DNA of 22,227 nucleotides from Thermoplasmata archaeon (lineage in GTDB: Archaea; Thermoplasmatota; Thermoplasmata; UBA10834), in NCBI GenBank assembly GCA_025457845.1, contig JALOTO010000004.1:1-22227 (forward strand). The letters run 5' to 3'. Each line of letters starts with the position of its first letter. Positions within the stretch are counted from its first letter, which is position 1. The position numbers and the translations under genes are program-made. The notes beneath the pieces are model-generated. The model worked only from the letters and a program-made list of their open reading frames with translations. It was not told the origin of the DNA and did no database searches. Shown piece after piece: positions 1-7,725 of this stretch.

Positions 1-1
1 C

Positions 2-1405
2 GATGTGGTGAAGTCGGCCTCGGAGTCGGCGACCAGGGTCCTCGCGGAGATCAACTACCAGATGCCGCGCGCCCTCGGCGACTGCTTCATCCACATGGAT
101 GACATCGACATCGCCGTCCCCGTCGACGTGCCGCTCCTCTACTCACACGAAGAGCGCGCGGACGAGGTCGCGAGGCGCATAGGTAAGAACGTCGCGACCC
201 TCATCGAGGACGGTTCGACCCTCCAGATGGGCATCGGCACCATCCCCGACTCGGTCCTTCACTACCTCTCTGACAAGAAGGACCTGGGCATCCACACCGA
301 AATGTTCTCGGACGGCTTCATGAGCCTCGTCGAGAAGAACGTCATCACCAACGCGAAGAAGACGATCCACACTGGCAAGACGGTCGCCTCCTTCTGCATC
401 GGCTCCAGGGCGCTCTACGATTTCATCGACGACAACCCGGGCATCGAGTTCCACCCCACGGAGTACACCAACGATCCGTTCATAGTCGCGCAGAACGACA
501 AGATGGTCGCCATCAACTCTGCGATTGAGGTGGACCTGTCGGGACAGGTCTGCGCCGACTCGCTCGGAGCGATGTTCTACTCGGGCATCGGAGGGCAGGT
601 CGATTTCATCAGGGGCGCATCCCGGCTCCCGTCAACGGCCAAGGATGACACGGTCTCGAGGATAACCGTCCACCTCAGGCCGGGCGCCGGCGTCGTCACC
701 TCCAGGGGCGACGTGCACTATGTGGTCACCGAATGGGGCGTGGCCTATCTGCACGGGAAGAACATTAGGGAACGCGCCATGGCGCTCATCAACATCGCCC
801 ACCCGAAGTTCAGGAAGCAGCTCCTCGAGGACGCCAAGAGGCTCCACTACGTCTACCAGGACCAGATAATGCCGGGCGAGGGCTGCGTCTATCCTGAGGA
901 CCTCGAGACGAAGATGTCCACCAAGGACGGGCAGAAGCTCCTCGTCAGGCCAATCCAGCCAACGGACGAGGAGATGCTCAGCGACATGTTCTACGACCTG
1001 AGCGACCAGACCGTCATAAACAGGTTCTTCAGCATGCTCAAGTCGATGCCCCACAGGCAGCTCCAGGAGTTCTGCGTCATCGACTACGAGAGCGAGATGT
1101 CGTTCGTCGTGATCAAGGGTGCCAGGCCCAAGCAGAGGATAGTCGGCCTTGGGAGCTACCACCTCAACCCCGCGACCCACAGGGCGGAGATCGCCTTCCT
1201 GGTCGCAGACGACTGGCAGGGCAAGGGGATCGGCACGTTCCTGATGCAGAACCTCGTCAAGGTGGCCAAGGTCAAGAAGATCAAGGGGCTGACTGCCGAG
1301 GTTCTGAGGGACAACGTCGCGATGATCGCGCTCATGCACAAGAGCGGGGTCCCCGCGAAGTCCCAGTCCGTGAACGGCTCGTACATCTTCACGATGGACT
1401 TCTGA
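2..1405 (+). CDS. Acyl-CoA (4-hydroxybutyrate/acetate-type) CoA-transferase or hydrolase fused to a C-terminal GNAT domain, 5' partial
   Basis: The reading frame is open at the window's left edge and ends in TGA, so the N-terminal part of the transferase (probably 130-150 residues) lies outside. About the first 295 visible residues match the acetyl-CoA hydrolase/transferase family, which moves CoA between carboxylic acids or hydrolyses acyl-CoA. Visible motifs are the GIGTIP loop, the GIHTE segment whose glutamate is the likely CoA-accepting catalytic residue, the EYTNDP block and the GIGGQVDF motif. After a short linker (near MSTKDGQK) comes a GNAT acetyltransferase domain of about 160 residues, with the acetyl-CoA pyrophosphate loop QGKGIG. 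In the family the transferase alone is about 430 residues; fusions to GNAT modules are known. The GNAT part may regulate the enzyme or acetylate another protein; that is inference. Substrate cannot be read from the sequence. Confidence 0.88.
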   Translation, partial: DVVKSASESATRVLAEINYQMPRALGDCFIHMDDIDIAVPVDVPLLYSHEERADEVARRIGKNVATLIEDGSTLQMGIGTIPDSVLHYLSDKKDLGIHTEMFSDGFMSLVEKNVITNAKKTIHTGKTVASFCIGSRALYDFIDDNPGIEFHPTEYTNDPFIVAQNDKMVAINSAIEVDLSGQVCADSLGAMFYSGIGGQVDFIRGASRLPSTAKDDTVSRITVHLRPGAGVVTSRGDVHYVVTEWGVAYLHGKNIRERAMALINIAHPKFRKQLLEDAKRLHYVYQDQIMPGEGCVYPEDLETKMSTKDGQKLLVRPIQPTDEEMLSDMFYDLSDQTVINRFFSMLKSMPHRQLQEFCVIDYESEMSFVVIKGARPKQRIVGLGSYHLNPATHRAEIAFLVADDWQGKGIGTFLMQNLVKVAKVKKIKGLTAEVLRDNVAMIALMHKSGVPAKSQSVNGSYIFTMDF

Positions 1406-1412
1406 GCGACGG

Positions 1413-1418
1413 TTATCT
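1413..1418 (+). promoter_or_regulatory. Weak TATA-like element for endonuclease IV
   Basis: GGTTATCT lies about 36 bases before the CTG start of the endonuclease gene. A transcript from it would begin near 1440 and carry only the GAGGTGAG ribosome-binding site before the start. The match is short, and read-through from the upstream gene is an alternative. Confidence 0.3.
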
Positions 1419-1440
1419 ACGGGCAACGGCATACGCTCAG

Positions 1441-1447
1441 AGGTGAG
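1441..1447 (+). promoter_or_regulatory. Shine-Dalgarno AGGTGAG placing the endonuclease IV start at CTG 1451
   Basis: AGGTGAG, complementary to the archaeal 16S 3' end, sits 3 bases before CTG 1451. No in-frame ATG, GTG or TTG lies between this site and the strongly conserved LGAHIS block, so CTG (or the adjacent ATA at 1454) must serve as the start unless the read has an error. Confidence 0.55.
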
Positions 1448-1450
1448 ACG

Positions 1451-2293
1451 CTGATACTAGGGGCGCACATCTCCGCCCAGGGAGGGGTCTCGAAGGCCCC
1501 TGAGCGCGGGCGGGAGCTTACCTGCGACTGCATGCAGATCTTCTCGAAGAACCAGATGACGTGGAGGGCGAAGCCTCTCGACCTCGCTGAGGCCGAAGCG
1601 TTCGCCGCCGCGTCGAAGGAGCAGGGCATCGTCGAGACGGTAATACACGACTCGTACCTCATCAATCTCGCGAGCCCGGACAAGTCGCTGCTGAAGCAGT
1701 CGCGTGAGGCGTTCCTCGAAGAGATGGTCCGGGCGAAGCACCTCGGCGTGAGGAGCCTCATATTCCACCCGGGCGCCCACGTCGGCTCCGGCGAGGCGAT
1801 CGGCCTGAAGCGGATCGCCGAGAGCATGGACTGGGCGAGGAAGGAGTCCGGCTCGGAGGACGTCACGCTCGTGCTGGAAAACACTGCTGGGCAGGGGAGC
1901 GTGCTCGGCCACTCGTTCGACCAGCTCGCCAGGATCATTGACATGCTCGAGGACCCGGAGGGGGCCGGGGTGTGCCTCGACACGTGCCACGCCTACGCTG
2001 CGGGCTACGACCTGCGGACGAAGGTCGGCTACGAGGCCACGATGAGACAGTTCGACGAGGCCATAGGCCTCGACCGCCTCAGGGCGATGCACCTGAACGA
2101 CTCGAAAGGGAAGCAGGGCTCGAGGCTGGACCGGCACGAGGACATCGGCAAGGGATTCCTCGGGCTCGAGTGCTTCAAGAACATCATGAACGATGGGCGC
2201 CTCGAGGGCATCCCGCTGGTCCTCGAGACCCCAGGCGGCGAGAAGACCTACAAGCAGGAGCTCAGGACGCTGCGGTCCCTCGTCAAGGGCTAG
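1451..2293 (+). CDS. nfo: Deoxyribonuclease IV (AP endonuclease, Nfo/EndoIV family)
   Basis: This enzyme cleaves DNA 5' to abasic sites in base-excision repair, using a trinuclear zinc centre in a TIM barrel. All family metal-ligand blocks are visible: LGAHIS at the N-terminus, ENTAGQ, CLDTCHAYAAGYD, HLNDSK, DRHEDIG and a terminal ETPGG. The first ATG (1532) would remove the LGAHIS strand with its zinc histidine, so it cannot be the true start. Extending in frame to CTG 1451, just after an AGGTGAG ribosome-binding site, restores a 280-residue protein, the usual family length. The gene follows the CoA-transferase by 45 bases. Its last 11 bases overlap the 3' end of the opposing NFACT gene. Function is secure; the unusual start codon is the only odd point. 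Confidence 0.93.
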   Translation: MILGAHISAQGGVSKAPERGRELTCDCMQIFSKNQMTWRAKPLDLAEAEAFAAASKEQGIVETVIHDSYLINLASPDKSLLKQSREAFLEEMVRAKHLGVRSLIFHPGAHVGSGEAIGLKRIAESMDWARKESGSEDVTLVLENTAGQGSVLGHSFDQLARIIDMLEDPEGAGVCLDTCHAYAAGYDLRTKVGYEATMRQFDEAIGLDRLRAMHLNDSKGKQGSRLDRHEDIGKGFLGLECFKNIMNDGRLEGIPLVLETPGGEKTYKQELRTLRSLVKG

Positions 2294-4214
2294 GCAGGCG
2301 CAGGCTGAGGCCCACCTGCTCCACGACGGTCACGTCTCCGGGCGGCATGACGCTCTGCACCTCGTCTATCGGCACGTCGAAGATCTCCGCGAGCTGCTTC
2401 GACACGAGATTCCTGTCGGTCTCGCCTGGCCTCAGGACGACATACCTCTTGCTGTAGGCCTTGAGCGCCCCGACCGGTCCGCCCATCACCTTCGCGTTCC
2501 CCTCGTACTGTGTCTCCCCGACGGCGTAGATGATGTCGACCTTGTCAGTGTAGTTCCTCTTCCCGCGGATGACGAACGCGCCCTTGGCCAGGAACTCCCC
2601 GCTCTGCGGGGTCTTGCTGACCTGCTCGGGAAGGACCCAGTAGCCGGCAGCCGACCCGATCCTGGCGTTCCACGCCCTGGAGGTCGCCACCGCGAACTCG
2701 CATGCTTCGCGGAGGGTCAGCTCCGTCACTCCCTCTTTCATCTTCACCACGATGCTCGGGGCCCCGTGGATGTCTGCGTGGGCGTACCTGTCGCCCGCAT
2801 CGAGGTGCTTCTTGACCAGCATATCGTTGCTCTTGGCGTCCTTCCCCCCCAGGACCACCGCCCCCTCGCTCGACACGAACCACCTGAAGCGCTCGAACCA
2901 GAAGCGCTTGGTCGGCTTCCTCTTCGTCTCCTCCCTCCGAGCGAGGGACGCCTGCTCCTTCTCGAACGCGGCCACAGCCTTCCTCGCGTCGTCGAGCGCG
3001 GGGAGGACGCCCTCGAGCTTCCTCCGGGCGCGCTTCGCCTCCTCGTAGTACCTCTGGGCGCTCGACTCGACCGTCCCCTTGGCGTCGAGCACGAGGTCGA
3101 CAGGACCGATCTTGACCTTGAGGAGCGCGTTCTTCGGGTCGTACGATACGAAGCCTGGCGCGCCGCTCATCTCCTTCCCGTCTGCCAGGAGCCGCTGTGC
3201 GGTTGAAAGGATGCGTGAGACCTCGGTGTAGATGGCGAAGAGGGAGTCCCCCGAAGTCTGCGCCTCCCGCCCCTCGTCCTGCAACCTGATGATGGCCGCC
3301 TCCTGCTGGACGACCTTCCTCTTGAGCCTCTCCAGCTCCTTCGTCCTCTCGGCATCGGCGGGTTTCTCCACCTTCTTGACCGGCATCCTGCGGACGTAGT
3401 TCTCGACGGCGGCCGAGAAAGAAGCGAAGTCCTCGACAGCGAGGGCAGAGTGTGTCTGGAGTATCATGGGAGAGACATCCTCTGGCACGCCGTCCTTGAG
3501 GTAGACATGGCCCGCGCCGCCGCGTCCCGCCTCCGCCCTCATCGATGCGATGACCTCGAGTATCCTCGACGCCTCCTCGGCAGTGATCTCAGTGGCCTTC
3601 TTGCCCTTGCCCAGGTCCGTCCTCGCGCATATCTCCTCGCTGTACCTCCCTCCGAGGTTCAGCTTGGTGGCGAGCGTCCTGACGAGGTCCGACCCAGAGG
3701 ATCTCAGCAGGGCCAGGAGGTCGTCCGGTGCCATCGAGGCGGTGTCTGGTATCGGCGGCGGGAAGACGTACTCCTTCCGCGCCCTCACGTCCCTGTGCTT
3801 CCACGCTTTGCTCGTGAGCGGCTGGATTATCACGCCGCCCTTGACCAGTATGACGTTGCCCTCGGCGAAGAGCTCGAGGACGAGGTCGTGCCTCCCGTCC
3901 TTCTCCAGGCCGATGACTATGATCCGTTCGAACCCCTGCTGCCTCACTTCCACGATCTTCGCGTTTGATATGTGCTTGCGCAGCATCATCGCGAAATCCG
4001 AGGGCTGCTGAGGCATCTCCTGGGACTCCGAGGTCCTGTAGACCCATTTCCCGACGCGCACATGGACGTACGACCGTCCCTCGTCAGCGGACCTCACGGT
4101 GAGCACGAGGTGCCCGTGGTCAGGGTGGTACACCTTGTCCAGGTGACCTCCGACCATGCCTCGGAGCTCGGCCGCCACGGCCGCTATGTCCAGGCTGCTC
4201 AGGGATTCCTTCAT
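2283..4214 (-). CDS. rqcH: NFACT family protein, archaeal RqcH/Rqc2/NEMF homologue (ribosome-associated quality control)
   Basis: NFACT proteins bind stalled large ribosomal subunits carrying peptidyl-tRNA and, in bacteria and archaea, recruit tRNA-Ala to add alanine tails that mark the nascent chain for degradation. The 643-residue protein shows an NFACT-N domain (about 1-150, with the PSDFAMMLRKH block), a helix-hairpin-helix region (about 170-240), a long charged coiled coil (about 280-440) and an NFACT-R domain (about 455-570, with KDAKSNDMLVKKHL and YAHADIHGAPS). The Asp-Arg pair important in RqcH/Rqc2 appears as Glu96-Arg97 (GFERIIVI). The chosen ATG (MKESL) lies 28 bases after a TATA-like TTTATTAT, which suggests a nearly leaderless mRNA. 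An ATG seven codons earlier would fall inside the promoter. The gene is divergent from the APC permease and convergent with nfo. Confidence 0.92.
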   Translation of the reverse strand: MKESLSSLDIAAVAAELRGMVGGHLDKVYHPDHGHLVLTVRSADEGRSYVHVRVGKWVYRTSESQEMPQQPSDFAMMLRKHISNAKIVEVRQQGFERIIVIGLEKDGRHDLVLELFAEGNVILVKGGVIIQPLTSKAWKHRDVRARKEYVFPPPIPDTASMAPDDLLALLRSSGSDLVRTLATKLNLGGRYSEEICARTDLGKGKKATEITAEEASRILEVIASMRAEAGRGGAGHVYLKDGVPEDVSPMILQTHSALAVEDFASFSAAVENYVRRMPVKKVEKPADAERTKELERLKRKVVQQEAAIIRLQDEGREAQTSGDSLFAIYTEVSRILSTAQRLLADGKEMSGAPGFVSYDPKNALLKVKIGPVDLVLDAKGTVESSAQRYYEEAKRARRKLEGVLPALDDARKAVAAFEKEQASLARREETKRKPTKRFWFERFRWFVSSEGAVVLGGKDAKSNDMLVKKHLDAGDRYAHADIHGAPSIVVKMKEGVTELTLREACEFAVATSRAWNARIGSAAGYWVLPEQVSKTPQSGEFLAKGAFVIRGKRNYTDKVDIIYAVGETQYEGNAKVMGGPVGALKAYSKRYVVLRPGETDRNLVSKQLAEIFDVPIDEVQSVMPPGDVTVVEQVGLSLRLPSP

Positions 4215-4238
4215 CCGGCCAGCAAATCCGTGCATCGC

Positions 4239-4246
4239 ATAATAAA
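4239..4246 (-). promoter_or_regulatory. TATA-like element for the NFACT/RqcH gene
   Basis: On the minus strand TTTATTAT is centred about 28 bases before the ATG of MKESL, placing transcription start within a few bases of the start codon. It is one of two opposed promoters in the 127-base divergent spacer. Confidence 0.4.
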
Positions 4247-4299
4247 CGTGCGCAGCCCCACCCTCGGCCCCATCCGGCCCAGGAGCTGGCCGGTCCCCC

Positions 4300-4307
4300 T
4301 TTATATC
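4300..4307 (+). promoter_or_regulatory. TATA box for the APC permease/methyltransferase unit
   Basis: TTTATATC stands out in GC-rich surroundings. It predicts a transcript beginning near 4329, just before the GGAGG ribosome-binding site (4331-4335) that is 6 bases from the TTG start at 4342. Confidence 0.6.
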
Positions 4308-4341
4308 CGTCCAACGCCATCCACGCCGGGGGAGGTCAGCA

Positions 4342-5985
4342 TTGGCCGGGAAGGGGCTCTATCTCAGGAAGGCGACCGGTCTCAAGAGGGGGATGAGCTG
4401 GTACGACGCTCTGTTCCTCAACCTGATCTACATGAGCGTCGGGTTCGGCGCCGCATGGGTCATCTTCTGGGGCCCAGGCATATACCCTGAGGGCGACGTG
4501 ACCCTCGGCCTGCTGCTCTGCACCGTGGGCTGCCTCTTCGGGATGTACTGCTACGCCGTCCTCACTGCCGCCATGCCGAGGAGCGGAGGCGACTATGTCT
4601 TCGTCAGCAGGTGCCTCCACCCGTCCCTCGGGTTCGCGGCGAGCTGGACCTGGGTCGCATGGAACGTGGTCTGGTGCGTCGCGCTGGGGACCTGGGTCGT
4701 GACATGGGGCCTGAGGGACCTGGTCGCGGTCCTCGGGGTCGTGAACAACGACCCTTCCCTGCTGGATTGGTCCGTGAGGCTGAGCACGCCCGACGACTCC
4801 TTCACGCTCTTCCTAACGGCCATGGTGGTCTCCCTATCTGGCCTGATGTTGGCTGCGGGCCAGAAGTGGCATCTTCGGGTACAGGCCGTCTGCGCGGCGC
4901 TCGGCCTCCTCATGCTCGTGACAGCCATAGTCGTGATGGCGACGACCACCAACGCCGAGTTCGAGGCGGCATGGAACCAGTATGCCTTCGAGCAGGGGCA
5001 GGTGAGCTACCAGGCCACGGTGGACGATGCCGCCACGGTGACGCCTTGGTACTATGACTGGTCGGGCTCGATGCAGACGATCGGCATCCTGCCCATAGGG
5101 TTCTGGGTCCTCGCGTACCCGTACTTCTCGGCCTTCATGGGTGGGGAGCTGCGGCAGGCGAGGAAGACCGCATTGATAGGGAACGTGGGAGGGGTCATGG
5201 TGGGCTCGCTCCTGATCATCTCCCTGTGGCTCCTCGCGGCGAACACGATGACCCACGACTTCCTGGTCGGGACCTACGCCCAGTACTACGGGTACAGCGC
5301 GAACGGCTACAACATGCCGAGCCAGTGGTTCGACTTCGAGGTGGGGATCATGTCCGGGAGCACGCCTGTGATATACATCCTCGGCATCGGCATGGTCGGC
5401 TGGATGCTCATGTATCCGTCGATCTCGCTGCTCGGCCAGTCCAGGTCCGCCCTCGCATGGTCATTCGACAGGGTCGCCCCGGCCTGGTTCGGGAAGGTCA
5501 GCCGTAGGCGCCGCGTGCCCGTGAACGCGATAGGGTTCTTCCTCATAGTGGACCTCCTGTACCTGTGCTTCTACGCCGTCAGCTACGAGTACCAGGCGGG
5601 CTTCTCCGCCGTGCTCGGCCAGTGCCTGGGCATGTTCCTGTTCGTCGGTCTGGCCGCGATGCTGCTCCCCTACAGGAAGAGCACCAGGACGGTCTACGAG
5701 ACCTCGGGTATGAAGGCGTCCGTCGCGGGGATCCCGCTCGTCACGATAGCCGGCGCTGCGTGGGTCGTGTTCCTCCTCGTCAACGTCTACTTCTTCCTGG
5801 TGGACCCGAACCTCGGGGCCAACGACTACTGGAGCGACGCGACGTGGGGGATCAAGCACTTCACCCTCTACCTGACCGCCGCGATGTTCCTCTCAGGGTT
5901 CGCCTTCTACTGGGCCATGAGACGGCACCGGAGGAAGGAAGGAGTCGACGTCGACCTCGCCTTCCTGCGGCTGCCGCCTGAGTGA
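4342..5985 (+). CDS. APC-superfamily amino acid/amine permease
   Basis: This 547-residue integral membrane protein has about 12 hydrophobic spans. The early block AAMPRSGGDYVFVSR is the classic APC-family signature that follows TM2. Such carriers bring amino acids, polyamines or related amines across the membrane by proton or sodium symport or by exchange. An extracytoplasmic loop (about 205-240) is acidic and aromatic-rich, longer than in typical bacterial members. The TTG start is supported by a GGAGG 6 bases upstream. The C-terminus is short and charged. The gene is followed after 71 bases by an MttB-like methyltransferase on the same strand, so a methylated amine or betaine is a reasonable guess at the substrate. 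That guess rests only on the neighbour. An ordinary amino acid is equally compatible with the protein itself. Confidence 0.88.
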   Translation: MAGKGLYLRKATGLKRGMSWYDALFLNLIYMSVGFGAAWVIFWGPGIYPEGDVTLGLLLCTVGCLFGMYCYAVLTAAMPRSGGDYVFVSRCLHPSLGFAASWTWVAWNVVWCVALGTWVVTWGLRDLVAVLGVVNNDPSLLDWSVRLSTPDDSFTLFLTAMVVSLSGLMLAAGQKWHLRVQAVCAALGLLMLVTAIVVMATTTNAEFEAAWNQYAFEQGQVSYQATVDDAATVTPWYYDWSGSMQTIGILPIGFWVLAYPYFSAFMGGELRQARKTALIGNVGGVMVGSLLIISLWLLAANTMTHDFLVGTYAQYYGYSANGYNMPSQWFDFEVGIMSGSTPVIYILGIGMVGWMLMYPSISLLGQSRSALAWSFDRVAPAWFGKVSRRRRVPVNAIGFFLIVDLLYLCFYAVSYEYQAGFSAVLGQCLGMFLFVGLAAMLLPYRKSTRTVYETSGMKASVAGIPLVTIAGAAWVVFLLVNVYFFLVDPNLGANDYWSDATWGIKHFTLYLTAAMFLSGFAFYWAMRRHRRKEGVDVDLAFLRLPPE

Positions 5986-5994
5986 ACCTCCCTC

Positions 5995-6020
5995 CCGGAC
6001 CATAGAATCATATCGTCCGG
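5995..6020. repeat. Inverted repeat CCGGAC-N14-GTCCGG between permease and methyltransferase
   Basis: Perfect 6-base arms flank an AT-rich 14-base centre (catagaatcatatc). It could be an operator around a weak internal promoter, or an mRNA stem-loop setting the ratio of the two genes. No T-run follows, so it is not an obvious terminator. Confidence 0.35.
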
Positions 6021-6056
6021 TTCGCCATTCATGCAGCCGGGCAGGGGGATTGTGCC

Positions 6057-7505
6057 ATGAAGGTCGTCGAGCCGACGGGCGGGCAGCTGAGCATACTGTC
6101 GAAGAACGAATTGGACCGCATCCATGGGGCGACCATGGAGGTCCTGGCGAGACTCGGCGTAAGGGTCTGGTCCGAGAAGGCCGTCGCGCTCCTCAAGGAC
6201 GGCGGCGCCGAGGTCGACAGGAGGACCTCCACCGTCAGGATGGATGAGGGCCTCGTGAAGGACGTCGTCGGCAAGGCACCGCGGGAGTTCCCCCTGTACG
6301 GGCGTGACCCGTCCTACAAGCTGACCATGGGCAGGGACAAGGTCCATTTCTCCGTGATGGGGCAGTCCGTGAACATCCACGCCCTCGACGGGACCGTCCG
6401 CCCGGCCACGCTGAAGGACTCGGAGACGGCTGCCAGGCTCGGGGACGCTCTCCCGCACGTCCATCACGTCTCGGTGGGCACGACCCCCCGCGATGTGCCC
6501 GACGAGGTGCACGGGCTCCACGTCATGCTGACCAACTGGAAGAACTCGGTGAAGACCACCGACGGGTACAACTACGGCGAGAAGATGGCCCTGAGGACCA
6601 TCGAGATGGCGAAGATGCTGAGGGGCGGCGAGGAGGAGCTTCGGAAGAAGCCCACGCTCCTCGGCTTCACGAACCCGGTGAGCCCGATGCAGCTATCCAA
6701 GGAGCTCATCGACGGGGCCATCCTTTACTCGCGGATGAACCAGCCCATCCTCTACGCCCCCGAGGCACTGGCCGGGGGCACCGCTCCGGCCACCCTCGCA
6801 GGCCTCCTCGTCCAGCAGAACGCCGAGGTCCTGGCAGGGATCATGGTCTCCCAGCTTGCCAACCCTGGAGCCCCCGTGCTCTACGGCACGGTCTCGGCGG
6901 CGCTCGATATGAGGACGGGCGCGGCTGCCCTGGGCGGCCCTGAGGTCGGCCTCCTGAACGTCGCCACAGCCCAGCTGGCGAGGCACTACGGCATACCTTC
7001 CAGGGGGACAGGGGGGAACACCGACTCGAAGACGGTGGACGGACAGGCCATGGCCGAGTCGACGATGAGCATGCTCATGGCCGGGCTCGCGGGGATGAAC
7101 TTCGTGTACGACGCCTTCGGGTCGATCGACGGCAGCATCACGCTCTCCTACGAAAAGATGGTCCTGGACGACGAGGTCTGCGGGATGGTCTTCAGGACGA
7201 TGGAGGGGATCAAGGTCGACGACGGGACCCTCGCCGTGGACGAGATCATCAGGGCCGGCCCCAGCGCGAGCTTCCTGGGGACGCCCATGACGATGAGGTC
7301 GTTCCGGCAGGAGCACTTCATCCCGTCGATGTTCGACAGGCGTTCGAGGCCGGCCTGGGAGAAGACCGGGTCGAAGGATATCGGGATGGTCGCCCGGGAG
7401 AAGGCCCGGAGGCTGCTGGCCGAACACACCCCCGAGCCAATGGACAAGGCGACGCTGAAGGGTATCGAGGCCTTCCTGAAGAAGGAGACTAGGTCGGTTC
7501 GCTGA
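6057..7505 (+). CDS. MttB-superfamily (trimethylamine/glycine betaine-type) methyltransferase lacking pyrrolysine
   Basis: MttB-superfamily enzymes transfer a methyl group from a quaternary or tertiary amine to a cobalt corrinoid carried by a partner protein. The 482-residue length and conservation along the whole protein fit the family: an N-terminal block LDRIHGATMEVLARLGVRV, a central segment with TGGNTDSKTVDGQA, and a C-terminal block ITLSYEKMVLDDEV. No in-frame TAG interrupts the gene, so it is not a pyrrolysine-dependent trimethylamine methyltransferase. It belongs with the larger Pyl-free group that includes the glycine betaine enzyme MtgB. The ATG follows a GGGGGAT ribosome-binding site. 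It probably shares a transcript with the APC permease, which may import its substrate. No corrinoid protein or reactivase gene is visible in the window. The substrate is unknown. Confidence 0.85.
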   Translation: MKVVEPTGGQLSILSKNELDRIHGATMEVLARLGVRVWSEKAVALLKDGGAEVDRRTSTVRMDEGLVKDVVGKAPREFPLYGRDPSYKLTMGRDKVHFSVMGQSVNIHALDGTVRPATLKDSETAARLGDALPHVHHVSVGTTPRDVPDEVHGLHVMLTNWKNSVKTTDGYNYGEKMALRTIEMAKMLRGGEEELRKKPTLLGFTNPVSPMQLSKELIDGAILYSRMNQPILYAPEALAGGTAPATLAGLLVQQNAEVLAGIMVSQLANPGAPVLYGTVSAALDMRTGAAALGGPEVGLLNVATAQLARHYGIPSRGTGGNTDSKTVDGQAMAESTMSMLMAGLAGMNFVYDAFGSIDGSITLSYEKMVLDDEVCGMVFRTMEGIKVDDGTLAVDEIIRAGPSASFLGTPMTMRSFRQEHFIPSMFDRRSRPAWEKTGSKDIGMVAREKARRLLAEHTPEPMDKATLKGIEAFLKKETRSVR

Positions 7506-7599
7506 ACATGCGGAACGGCCCATTAGGCGCCCTCCTCAGGCTTGGCGGGAGCCAGTTCCCCACGGGGACCCAGATGGGTCGAGGAGCTGCCCTCGCAAG

Positions 7600-7608
7600 T
7601 ATTTAATA
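7600..7608 (+). promoter_or_regulatory. TATA box for tRNA-Thr
   Basis: TATTTAATA is centred about 39 bases before the mature tRNA 5' end, giving a predicted start near 7630 and a leader of about 13 bases. The 137-base gap between the methyltransferase stop and the tRNA holds nothing else that I can support. Confidence 0.65.
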
Positions 7609-7642
7609 CGGCCGTCTTGATGGCCTTGCACCCGGCCCGGAT

Positions 7643-7717
7643 GCCACTGTGGCTTAGAGGTATAGCGACGCCTTGGTAAGGCGTAGGTCGAGGGTCCGAT
7701 TCCCTCCAGTGGCTCCA
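7643..7717 (+). tRNA. tRNA-Thr (anticodon GGU), CCA encoded, no intron
   Basis: The cloverleaf folds by hand. The acceptor stem GCCACTG pairs perfectly with CAGTGGC. The D-arm GCT/AGC has A14 and GG at 18-19. The anticodon stem ACGCC/GGCGT is perfect around loop TTGGTAA, with anticodon GGT at 7675-7677. The T-arm GAGGG/CCCTC has loop TCCGATT. The discriminator base is U73, as expected for archaeal tRNA-Thr, followed by a genomic CCA. The anticodon loop is uninterrupted, so there is no canonical intron. It decodes ACC and ACU. Confidence 0.96.
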
Positions 7718-7725
7718 TACTCCTT

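Noticed and set aside
6057..7505. Possible pyrrolysine-containing trimethylamine methyltransferase
   Set aside because: No in-frame TAG lies between start and stop, so the protein cannot contain pyrrolysine.
7536..7718. Minus-strand ORF of 60 residues across the tRNA region
   Set aside because: It is the reverse complement of the tRNA-Thr gene and its promoter; the apparent protein is a common tRNA artefact.
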